From Desulfobacteraceae bacterium (GTDB lineage: Bacteria; Desulfobacterota; Desulfobacteria; Desulfobacterales; UBA11574): a DNA stretch of 5,995 nucleotides. The notes under the pieces are model-generated. The model was not told the origin of the DNA and did not search any database. It worked only from the letters and a program-made list of their open reading frames with translations. Made by a program: the position numbers and the translations under genes. Below are positions 1-5,521 of the stretch, one piece after another. The first letter of the stretch is position 1. Each line of letters begins with the position of its first letter. The stretch lies in the NCBI GenBank assembly GCA_030671225.1, contig DAOVAE010000081.1, positions 1 through 5,995 on the forward strand, read 5' to 3'.

Positions 1-1193
1 AAAAATGGTATTAGCCCAATCAGAGCAAACAACACCCTTAATATGATGCTGCCACCAAGCTTACGAGCTCCTTTATCATCAACAATATTTTGTACCTTCC
101 ACCCAGTCACTGCACTTTCAAGCATTGTCGACCACAGCCTCCGGTTGTAAAGCAATCGGATATGGTTGTGTGTTATATCAGGCACCGAGTCTCTATAAAG
201 ACGTTCAGATACTTTCAGTTCATCCAGCATCCCATGCATATCGGCAAAATCTTCATTATGCTCTTCAATAAAGCGCTCAAGTTTGCTTATATTGCCCCGA
301 TCAAACTGCACCAGACTGCCCCGTCCAAGTCCATTGACAATAAGTCTAAAATCTCCCGGGCTCATTGGTAAAAAGGGCAACAGCGCAAGACCAGCCCGAA
401 AATCGACCGCTACCAATCCTTCAGAGGGATCATTATCTGCTTCCTTTCGTTTTATACAGTTCGGCTGACTTTTGCACGTGGACCACTCATATTGTCTCGC
501 AAACTCATGACCTCCCATGTCATGCAGCAACTCAACAAATTCACGCATAAATTCATACTTGGTTCGATATTCGGGCGAACCAAGCCGGGTGATATCAACT
601 TCTTTGCCCTTGCGCCATTTTTTTAAGAAATCGAGACGATCATCAACCTCCAGGCGCCAGGTACGCCCGTCTACCCACTCACTCAACTCGCCGCAACTCC
701 CCATTACATGATCTACAAACGTTGCATGAATATCTACAACCGTTTTCTCATCACCGAATCGGATCTTGGCTCCGCGCCGGATAAATTTTTGCCAAAGCGC
801 CCCGGCTCTGGCCGCTATCGGATTGACCTGAAGCTGAAACGGCCCTTGAAAACCAATCCAATAAATCGCATTACGAAACAGCCGGGAAAACTTCGAGGGT
901 GGAATAAGAATCTTCATGGCATAAACTCCCCCCACCTCAATTCCCTCTATGGACCCGCCATGCGTTTCAATTGCAACCACCTTCACCCGGTAAACCTGCC
1001 CGGCAAATCCTCCGCCTACAAACTTCTCAACAACCACTCGCGCCTTTGCTTCATTTGCCCCGGCGACCTCTCTCACATCATAAATAAGCTCTTGGCCGTC
1101 ATCATATTGCCCAACTCGCATCGGCCGGTGCAACCCTGCATCACGAAATCTTCCCTCAAGCTTCTTGCAGATCTCAATAGAATATTCTGTCAT
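1..1193 (-). CDS. Divergent protein-kinase/UbiB-like protein, C-terminus beyond left edge
   Basis: This frame is open without a stop from ATG 1193 to the left edge, giving 397 visible residues. An in-frame TAA at 1200-1202 limits the start to ATG 1193 or the adjacent ATG 1196. I chose 1193 because AGGA lies 3 nt before it, while 1196 has no room for a ribosome site. What is seen: a glycine-rich loop GGGFAGQV (residues 60-67, pattern GxGxxGxV), VYAMKIL with the probable ATP-binding Lys94, SQPN (242-245) where kinases carry the catalytic-loop Asn, and VAVDFRAG with Asp264 at the DFG position. The Asp expected five residues before Asn245 is Cys240. Near the left edge a hydrophobic stretch (about 383-397) may begin a membrane segment, as in UbiB/ABC1 proteins. 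Inference: an atypical kinase or pseudokinase, possibly membrane-anchored. I do not recognise a named family, and the substrate is unknown. It diverges from the mutase gene. Confidence 0.72.
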   Translation of the reverse strand, partial: MTEYSIEICKKLEGRFRDAGLHRPMRVGQYDDGQELIYDVREVAGANEAKARVVVEKFVGGGFAGQVYRVKVVAIETHGGSIEGIEVGGVYAMKILIPPSKFSRLFRNAIYWIGFQGPFQLQVNPIAARAGALWQKFIRRGAKIRFGDEKTVVDIHATFVDHVMGSCGELSEWVDGRTWRLEVDDRLDFLKKWRKGKEVDITRLGSPEYRTKYEFMREFVELLHDMGGHEFARQYEWSTCKSQPNCIKRKEADNDPSEGLVAVDFRAGLALLPFLPMSPGDFRLIVNGLGRGSLVQFDRGNISKLERFIEEHNEDFADMHGMLDELKVSERLYRDSVPDITHNHIRLLYNRRLWSTMLESAVTGWKVQNIVDDKGARKLGGSIILRVLFALIGLIPF

Positions 1194-1264
1194 CATTCCT
1201 TACAGCTCGGATTAAATAACTGGTTGAATTGAATAGAATTACCTTGTTAAATAAGAGTCAAGTG

Positions 1265-1293
1265 AGTATAGAGATATGACGCCTGTGTGTCAA
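1265..1293 (-). promoter_or_regulatory. Sigma-70-type promoter for the kinase-like gene
   Basis: On the minus strand TTGACA (1288-1293) is followed after exactly 17 bp by TATACT (1265-1270). That is a perfect -35 box and a 5/6 -10 box. Transcription would start near 1258 and leave a leader of about 65 nt before ATG 1193. Nothing else in the leader stands out. Confidence 0.65.
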
Positions 1294-1371
1294 GCAGGTA
1301 AGCAAAACAGAACTGTTTATTTATTTTTCCGTCATATTATTGTATGATGAATTTACAAAAAATCGTTTTTT

Positions 1372-1396
1372 GACTTTTTACGAAGCCGTCAAACTT
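1372..1396 (+). repeat. Extra right-end fragment of the MITE-like element
   Basis: These 25 bp are identical to 1529-1553, the right end of copy A plus its flank AAACTT. They stand immediately before the left end of copy A, so two ends meet head to tail. Together with 1404-1415 they make a perfect 12-bp inverted repeat (GACTTTTTACGA / TCGTAAAAAGTC). The rest of a second element is missing: upstream is unrelated AT-rich sequence, including A6-TCG-T6 at 1357-1371. Confidence 0.8.
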
Positions 1397-1547
1397 GACA
1401 ATCTCGTAAAAAGTCGAAATTCGACGGTAAAGTAAAAAGCTCCAAATTCAAGGCGCGCAAATCCTGAGGAATGAGGCGTACTTATAGTACGCTGCAATGA
1501 CGAAGGATGCAGCGCAACGCAGAAGTTGGACTTTTTACGAAGCCGTC
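1397..1547 (+). mobile_element. MITE-like element, copy A (151 bp, non-coding)
   Basis: The element has imperfect 19-bp terminal inverted repeats: left GACAATCTCGTAAAAAGTC, right end the complement of GACGGCTTCGTAAAAAGTC. They match at 15 of 19 positions, with a block of four transitions. It is flanked by direct repeats AAACTT at 1391-1396 and 1548-1553. Inside are a GTCGAA-A-TTCGAC palindrome (1413-1425), a perfect GCGTACT-TAT-AGTACGC hairpin (1476-1492) and GCTGCA/TGCAGC arms (1491-1496, 1508-1513). No open frame of useful length is present, so any transposition would need an enzyme supplied elsewhere. It differs from copy B (5372-5521) by three substitutions and one indel. The flank caveat is that the left AAACTT also belongs to the adjacent end fragment. 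Confidence 0.8.
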
Positions 1548-1572
1548 AAACTTAATTATTGCTCAAAAGGTC

Positions 1573-1591
1573 TGCATCTATTATAGGTGCA
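1573..1591. promoter_or_regulatory. Short palindrome upstream of the mutase gene
   Basis: TGCATCTA-TTA-TAGGTGCA forms eight pairs with one T-G mismatch (wobble in RNA) around a 3-nt centre. It lies 42 bp before the mutase start and overlaps the only candidate promoter I see there, TTGCTC (1559-1564), 17 bp, TATAGG (1582-1587), which is weak. It could be an operator or a leader hairpin; neither is established. Confidence 0.25.
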
Positions 1592-1632
1592 GTGGAGTAT
1601 TGGAGTAAAGATAGTATGAAAGGGGATTTTAA

Positions 1633-2976
1633 ATGAATCCGGAAATGTTCAGAGAATACGATATAAGGGGAATTGCGGGCAAGGATATGACAGAAGATGA
1701 TGTACTTCTGATTGGAAAGGGTGTTGGTACTTTTCTCAGAGGACACGGCTGTTCAAAGCTTACCGTGGGTCGTGACTGCAGGTTATCGTCAGACCTTTAT
1801 TCTGAAAAGGTTATTCAAGGGTTGCTGTCAACCGGCTGTGATGTGATCGACATCGGGGTTTGCCCGACACCGGTTCTCTATTTTTCAATTCAGCATCTCG
1901 ACCAGGAAGGCGGTGTTATGGTGACGGCCAGCCACAATCCCGGTGAGTATAACGGCTTTAAGCTTTGTCTGGGTTTAGATTCGATTCATGGCAAGGATAT
2001 CCAGAAAATTCTCGGAATTATAAATGAAAAATCGTTTGCTCAGGGGAAAGGCTCCCTTTCCACAGCCGACGTTGTCACTCCCTACAAGAAATTTGTAGAA
2101 AATAACATAACCATATCCCGACCGATCAAAGTTGGTGTGGATGCAGGCAACGGTACCGCAGGGGTGGTTGCCGTACCTATATTGAAGAACCTTAATTGCG
2201 AAGTTTATGATATTTACTGCGACATGGACGGCACTTTCCCAAACCATGAAGCTGATCCCACGGTGGCAAAGAACATGCAGGATCTTATCACCATGGTAAA
2301 GGAAAAGGAATTGGATGTGGGCATCGGCTATGACGGTGACGGCGACCGAATCGGCGTTGTAGATGAGAAAGGGGACCTTGTCTTTGGTGACAAGCTCATG
2401 ATCATATTTGCCAGGGAAATCCTTTCTAGAAAACCCGGGGCAACATTCATATCTGAAGTAAAATGTTCAAAAACAATGTATGACGACATCGAAAAACACG
2501 GCGGCCGGGCCATTATGTGGAAAACAGGACATTCTTTGATTAAAAAGAAAATGAAAGAAGAAAAGGCGGAACTGGCAGGTGAGATGAGCGGCCATATGTT
2601 TTTTGCCGATCGATATTTCGGTTTTGATGATGCCACCTATGCTTCTTGTAGGCTCCTCGAAATACTAACCAAAACAGGAAAGAAGATATCCGAACTTTTA
2701 TCTGATGTCCCCAAAACTTTTACTACCCCCGAAATACGCGTTGAATGTCCTGATAACAAAAAATTTGCCGTAGTTCAAAAGGTGACCGATTTTTTTCGCG
2801 AACAATACAATGTTATCGACATTGACGGGGTGCGGGTTCTGTTTGAAGACGGATGGGGTCTTGTACGCGCATCCAACACTCAGCCTGCCCTTGTGCTCCG
2901 TTTTGAAGCCATATCGGAAGACAGACTTTCAGAGATAAGAAATTTAATCGAGTCTGTCCTTGCTGATATTCAATAA
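1633..2976 (+). CDS. algC: Phosphomannomutase/phosphoglucomutase, AlgC type
   Basis: A complete 447-residue alpha-D-phosphohexomutase, close to the roughly 460 residues of Pseudomonas AlgC. The family interconverts mannose-6-P/mannose-1-P and glucose-6-P/glucose-1-P in the cytoplasm, feeding GDP-mannose and UDP-glucose routes to lipopolysaccharide and exopolysaccharide. All four domain signatures are present in order: FREYDIRG near the N-terminus, the phosphoserine loop TASHNP with Ser100, the metal-binding loop DGDGDR (234-239), the sugar-specificity loop GEMSGH (316-321), and the phosphate-binding loop RASNTQP (412-418). WKTGHSLIKKKMKE (from Trp296) is also typical of AlgC. The start is supported by AAAGGGG (1619-1625) seven bases before ATG. 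No residue of the known active site is missing. It stands alone: the neighbour upstream diverges and a terminator-like hairpin follows, so substrate preference cannot be read from an operon. Confidence 0.95.
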   Translation: MNPEMFREYDIRGIAGKDMTEDDVLLIGKGVGTFLRGHGCSKLTVGRDCRLSSDLYSEKVIQGLLSTGCDVIDIGVCPTPVLYFSIQHLDQEGGVMVTASHNPGEYNGFKLCLGLDSIHGKDIQKILGIINEKSFAQGKGSLSTADVVTPYKKFVENNITISRPIKVGVDAGNGTAGVVAVPILKNLNCEVYDIYCDMDGTFPNHEADPTVAKNMQDLITMVKEKELDVGIGYDGDGDRIGVVDEKGDLVFGDKLMIIFAREILSRKPGATFISEVKCSKTMYDDIEKHGGRAIMWKTGHSLIKKKMKEEKAELAGEMSGHMFFADRYFGFDDATYASCRLLEILTKTGKKISELLSDVPKTFTTPEIRVECPDNKKFAVVQKVTDFFREQYNVIDIDGVRVLFEDGWGLVRASNTQPALVLRFEAISEDRLSEIRNLIESVLADIQ

Positions 2977-3005
2977 ACCTAAGGGTTCGTTCAAACATAA
3001 ATTCA

Positions 3006-3067
3006 ATCACGAAAACACGAAATTTTATTATATTTTTCGTGTTTTCATTTTTTCGTGCTTTCGTGAT
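3006..3067 (+). terminator. AT-rich hairpin after the mutase, with a second competing pairing
   Basis: GAAAACACGAAA (3011-3022) pairs perfectly with TTTCGTGTTTTC (3035-3046), followed by A and six T residues, the form of an intrinsic terminator about 35 bp after the mutase stop. The same left arm, extended to 3006-3022, also pairs at 16 of 17 positions with 3051-3067. The two pairings exclude each other. The long AT-rich arms also resemble an intergenic palindromic repeat. Confidence 0.6.
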
Positions 3068-3083
3068 AAGAAATCTTGTATGC

Positions 3084-3296
3084 GTTCACAGGTTCCGGGT
3101 TCACCGTTCAGGGTTACCTTTCTCTCGTTCACTTTCAGCAATATTATACATGGAGGAACCTGCTGCATCCTGAATTTGCTACTTCAAACCGAAATTGCAA
3201 GCAAACTTGGCTTTTTGTCTGGCCATAAGCGTTCAAGGGTTGATGGAAGATTGTGTTTTGAATCTAACCTTGAACCATGAACTTTGAACCGTGAAC
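3084..3296. repeat. Inverted GTTCA-rich arms around a gene remnant
   Basis: The left arm 3084-3118 and the complement of the right arm 3263-3296 align over about 35 bp with several mismatches and one gap. Each arm is itself a run of degenerate 7-8 bp units containing GTTC (GAAC on the right). The 140 or so bases between hold the four-helix-bundle remnant. The arrangement could be the scar of a small mobile or repeat unit. Confidence 0.5.
3101..3226 (-). pseudogene. Remnant of a four-helix-bundle (23S rRNA IVS-type) protein gene
   Basis: Read on the minus strand from ATG 3226, the frame gives 15 codons ending in NFGLK, a TAG stop at 3179-3181, then QIQDAAGSSMYNIAES and nine more codons to a TGA at 3101-3103. 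The family of small four-helix-bundle proteins first found in 23S rRNA intervening sequences carries a motif of the form FGLxDQIxRAAxSxxxNIAEG (recalled, not searched). The match runs straight through the TAG, which replaces the usual Asp codon. The upstream part is far too short (family members are about 115-130 residues) and the downstream part is lost into the GTTCA repeats. I therefore call it a decayed fragment rather than a gene. It is unlikely to make a working protein. Confidence 0.55.
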
Positions 3297-3352
3297 GGTT
3301 ACGGAATCTTTTGCTTTTCTGGCTTATTCGCAGGTGTTAAAAAACAATCGTA

Positions 3353-4570
3353 ATGAAAAAACTGAATAAGAAAATCTTCGGGACTCTCTTTTTTTCCATA
3401 TTCGGAACGGTAACAGGCGTCGGAATTGTGGTCCCCCTGCTGCCGGTCTATGCCCATAATATAGGTGCAAGTGGTTTATACATCGGGTTGATATTCGGGT
3501 CGTTTTCCCTGTCCAGAACATTTTTTCTCCCTTATTTCGGCAAGCAATCAGACAAAAAGGGACGCAAGCCGTTTATTGTGGCAGGGCTCTGTGCCTATAC
3601 CATGGTTTCGCTGTCATTCATATTGGCTAATGATGTTGAAACCCTTATCGGGATACGTTTTATTCAAGGAATAGCGTCTGCTATGATCATGCCGGCTGTC
3701 CAAGCCTATGTGGGCGATATAACTCCGGTAGGCCGTGAAGGTTTCACCATGGGGCTTTTCAACATGTCAATGTTCATGGGTCTTAGTATCGGTCCCCTGA
3801 TCGGCGGAGTTATCTATGACAGCTTCAGTCTAAATACCTCCTTTGCATCCATGGGTTTTCTCGCACTTGCAGGCCTTTTCTTAAGCCTCTTTCTGCTGCC
3901 GCCCACAAAGTCGGAGATGGTTGTCAACAGGGGAATAAAACCCTTAGCTTGGAAATGGTTGATTCAAGACAGGGATATGGTCGGGCTTTTCCTTTTCAGA
4001 CTGGCCTATGCAGCATGTATCGGGGTTCTCTGGAGTTTTCTGCCGGTTCTGGCAGATACGGAATTTTCACTCTCTAGTTCGTCCATCGGATTCCTTGTGA
4101 TGTTAGGTGTTTTTTCCAGCGGATTGTTGCATATCCCCATGGGTTTTTTAGCAGACAGGATTAACAGGAAAATGATGATTGTATTAGGAGGATTGATTAT
4201 CAGTTATGCAATTTTATCCTTTGAATGGACAAACAGCTTCAATGATCTGGTTGTGGCCAGTGTGCTGTTCGGTATTGGGGGAGGTGTTGCAATGCCGGCA
4301 TTGATGGCACTGGCTGTTTTAAAAGGGAATGAAACCGCTTCAATGGGATCTGTTATGGGTCTGTTGGCAATGGCTCATAGTTTGGGAATGTTGATAGGAT
4401 CATTGCTTGCAGGATTGATGATGGACGTTTTTCAGCTCCGCTATGCTTTCCCGTCTGGAGCTGTCATTATGGCCTTTTGTGTGGGATTATTTATTGCCTG
4501 CACATATCATAAAAATGGGAAGCCCGCTAAAACGGACTTGAGAACCGGTCCTTTGGACTTTGAAATCTGA
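3353..4570 (+). CDS. MFS transporter, 12-helix drug/proton antiporter (DHA1)-like
   Basis: A complete 405-residue inner-membrane protein with twelve hydrophobic segments in two six-helix halves (roughly 8-183 and 210-384), separated by a polar loop at 184-209. Family motifs are visible: motif A GKQSDKKGRKP (63-73) in the loop after helix 2, RFIQG (102-106) matching motif B with Arg102, a motif C-like GLSIGPLIGG (143-152) in helix 5, and a weaker second motif A, GFLADRINRK (264-273). Motif C is typical of antiporters, so efflux is more likely than uptake. The substrate (drug, sugar or metabolite) cannot be told. An in-frame TAA at 3338-3340 makes ATG 3353 the first possible start, but there is no good ribosome site: only AGGTG 16 bases away. 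No partner gene or nearby regulator is present. The last 20 residues form a polar cytoplasmic tail. Confidence 0.9.
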   Translation: MKKLNKKIFGTLFFSIFGTVTGVGIVVPLLPVYAHNIGASGLYIGLIFGSFSLSRTFFLPYFGKQSDKKGRKPFIVAGLCAYTMVSLSFILANDVETLIGIRFIQGIASAMIMPAVQAYVGDITPVGREGFTMGLFNMSMFMGLSIGPLIGGVIYDSFSLNTSFASMGFLALAGLFLSLFLLPPTKSEMVVNRGIKPLAWKWLIQDRDMVGLFLFRLAYAACIGVLWSFLPVLADTEFSLSSSSIGFLVMLGVFSSGLLHIPMGFLADRINRKMMIVLGGLIISYAILSFEWTNSFNDLVVASVLFGIGGGVAMPALMALAVLKGNETASMGSVMGLLAMAHSLGMLIGSLLAGLMMDVFQLRYAFPSGAVIMAFCVGLFIACTYHKNGKPAKTDLRTGPLDFEI

Positions 4571-4599
4571 GAGATCTTTGCAAGACGCCCCTTTTTGCC

Positions 4600-4621
4600 T
4601 CCGCCAAAGAACTCTGGCGGA
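4600..4621. repeat. GC-rich hairpin after the transporter gene
   Basis: TCCGCCA (4600-4606) and TGGCGGA (4615-4621) are perfect 7-bp arms around an 8-nt loop, 30 bp after the transporter stop. No T run follows on either strand, so it is not a textbook intrinsic terminator. It may protect the mRNA 3' end or be part of an intergenic repeat. Confidence 0.45.
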
Positions 4622-4658
4622 TCAGGAACATATTTCTGAGAATCACTGCAAAAGTTTG

Positions 4659-4776
4659 AAGTGAACTAAAGTTTAAAATGAGCTAAAGTTAAGGAATTCT
4701 GTCAATTATATAAAATCAGCGGAGCGGAGCGACACCATAACTTTAGGCACTTTAGATCACTTTAGACACTTTTAAC
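4659..4776. repeat. Inverted CTAAAGT-repeat element (about 118 bp)
   Basis: Left-hand units with CTAAAGT (4666-4672, 4683-4689) face right-hand CTTTAG units at 4741, 4750 and 4760. CTAAAGTTA (4683-4691) pairs perfectly with TAACTTTAG (4738-4746), and 4659-4672 pairs at 13 of 14 positions with 4749-4762. The centre carries GCGGAGCGGAGCG (4719-4731), a 5-bp tandem. No open frame is present. It resembles a palindromic intergenic repeat family; copies elsewhere cannot be seen from this window. Confidence 0.55.
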
Positions 4777-4798
4777 TTGTACGGCTTTAAGTAAAACA

Positions 4799-4841
4799 GC
4801 CCCTATCAGGGGCAAACCAAAGCCTGGTCCTTTGGGCCAGG
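4799..4841 (-). terminator. Terminator hairpins for the zinc-ribbon gene
   Basis: Two hairpins follow the minus-strand stop at 4847. The first, 4823-4841, has 8-bp arms with one mismatch around a 3-nt loop and begins 5 bases after the stop. The second, GCCCCT-GAT-AGGGGC on the minus strand (4799-4813), is followed by TGTTTTAC, a short T-rich tail. The second is the better intrinsic terminator. Confidence 0.55.
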
Positions 4842-4846
4842 ATTCC

Positions 4847-5185
4847 CTACTCGTTTTTGAACGGCAATCCACACTCCTTGCAGCGCCCGTCCGAACCGAT
4901 CACCCCGATACAACTTTCGTCAATGCACAATGTGCGATTCTCCCAGTCTATATCGGGTTGTTCTTTAGACTCTGAATCTTCCGTTGATTCTGCGTCAATT
5001 TCTGCTTCAGACCGGTCTCGTTCAGCCGGGATATCTTCCGGTTGTTCGCTTTCAAAGGGCATACCGCACTCCTTGCAACGCCCATCCGGACCGATCACCC
5101 CGATGCAGCTTTCATCAATGCATAATGTGCGATCCTCCCAGTCTATGTCTATATCCGCTTGTGATTTGTCTTCTTTTTTTTCCAT
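4847..5185 (-). CDS. Small acidic protein with two zinc-ribbon-like four-cysteine modules
   Basis: A complete 112-residue soluble protein with no signal peptide or membrane segment. It holds two copies of a 32-residue module at 13-44 and 78-109, identical at 29 positions. Each carries LCIDESC then GRCKECG, i.e. C-x4-C-x9-C-x2-C (Cys22/27/37/40 and Cys87/92/102/105). The knuckle spacing suggests that each module binds one zinc, by analogy with zinc ribbons. An acidic, probably disordered linker (45-77) joins them. At DNA level the modules differ at 14 of 96 positions, 11 of them silent, so the protein sequence has been held while the DNA drifted: a real, selected gene. The start is ATG 5185; no clear Shine-Dalgarno site precedes it. 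It has its own promoter and terminator. I recall similar single modules as tails of deltaproteobacterial proteins, but no function is known to me. Confidence 0.8.
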   Translation of the reverse strand: MEKKEDKSQADIDIDWEDRTLCIDESCIGVIGPDGRCKECGMPFESEQPEDIPAERDRSEAEIDAESTEDSESKEQPDIDWENRTLCIDESCIGVIGSDGRCKECGLPFKNE

Positions 5186-5300
5186 AATGATTATGCTATT
5201 TATGATCTTTTTGTTTTTTCTTCCACCCCGCTCAATTAGGGTTCCAACTTATATGTGGTAGCAAAGGCACCCTGTGCGAAACATTTTCTAACGATCGAAA

Positions 5301-5328
5301 TTTATAAGGGTTAAGCGGTCTATGTCAA
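5301..5328 (-). promoter_or_regulatory. Sigma-70-type promoter for the zinc-ribbon gene
   Basis: On the minus strand TTGACA (5323-5328) is followed after 16 bp by TATAAA (5301-5306). Transcription would start near 5294, giving a leader of about 108 nt that contains no obvious ribosome site or strong hairpin. The spacing is one base short of optimum. Confidence 0.55.
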
Positions 5329-5371
5329 CGAAAATTAAGATATATATTTCAATAATCTCTTAATCAAAGTT

Positions 5372-5521
5372 GACAATCTCGTAAAAAGTCGAATTCGACG
5401 GCAAAGTAAAAAGCTCCAAATTCAAGGCGCGCAAATACTGAGGAATGAGGCGTACTTATAGTACGCTGCAATGACGAAGGATGCAGCGTAACGCAGAAGT
5501 TGGACTTTTTACGAAGCCGTC
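5372..5521 (+). mobile_element. MITE-like element, copy B (150 bp, non-coding)
   Basis: Same orientation and about 97% identical to copy A, with the same terminal inverted repeats. It has a perfect GTCGAATTCGAC palindrome at 5388-5399, where copy A has one extra A. Direct repeats AAAGTT flank it at 5366-5371 and 5522-5527; the match extends outward to TCAAAGTT (5364-5371 and 5520-5527). The flank sequence differs from that of copy A (AAACTT) yet agrees on both sides of each copy, which is what a target-site duplication looks like. Its right end lies on the stop codon of epmA. Confidence 0.85.

Noticed and set aside
708..1232. A 174-codon plus-strand open frame opposite the kinase-like gene
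   Set aside because: It has no recognisable domain and no ribosome site, and lies antisense to a 397-codon frame with clear kinase-like motifs.
1194..1264. Second promoter (TTGACT near 1250) for the kinase-like gene
   Set aside because: No acceptable -10 box lies at the right distance, whereas the 1265-1293 promoter is near consensus.
1372..1553. CRISPR or phage attachment site explanation for the repeats
   Set aside because: There is no regular spacer array and no integrase or tRNA. The ends are inverted and flanked by short direct repeats, as in a MITE.
2960..3280. A 106-codon plus-strand frame between the mutase and transporter
   Set aside because: It begins inside the mutase and its protein is a translation of the AT-rich hairpin and GTTCA repeats, without any family feature.
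4571..4658. Possible small gene after the transporter
   Set aside because: Both strands give only short frames with no start signal; only the GC-rich hairpin is supportable here.
4857..5261. A 134-codon plus-strand frame over the zinc-ribbon gene
   Set aside because: It is the antisense image of the two modules, Ser/Pro-rich, with no start signal. Silent substitution fits the minus-strand frame.
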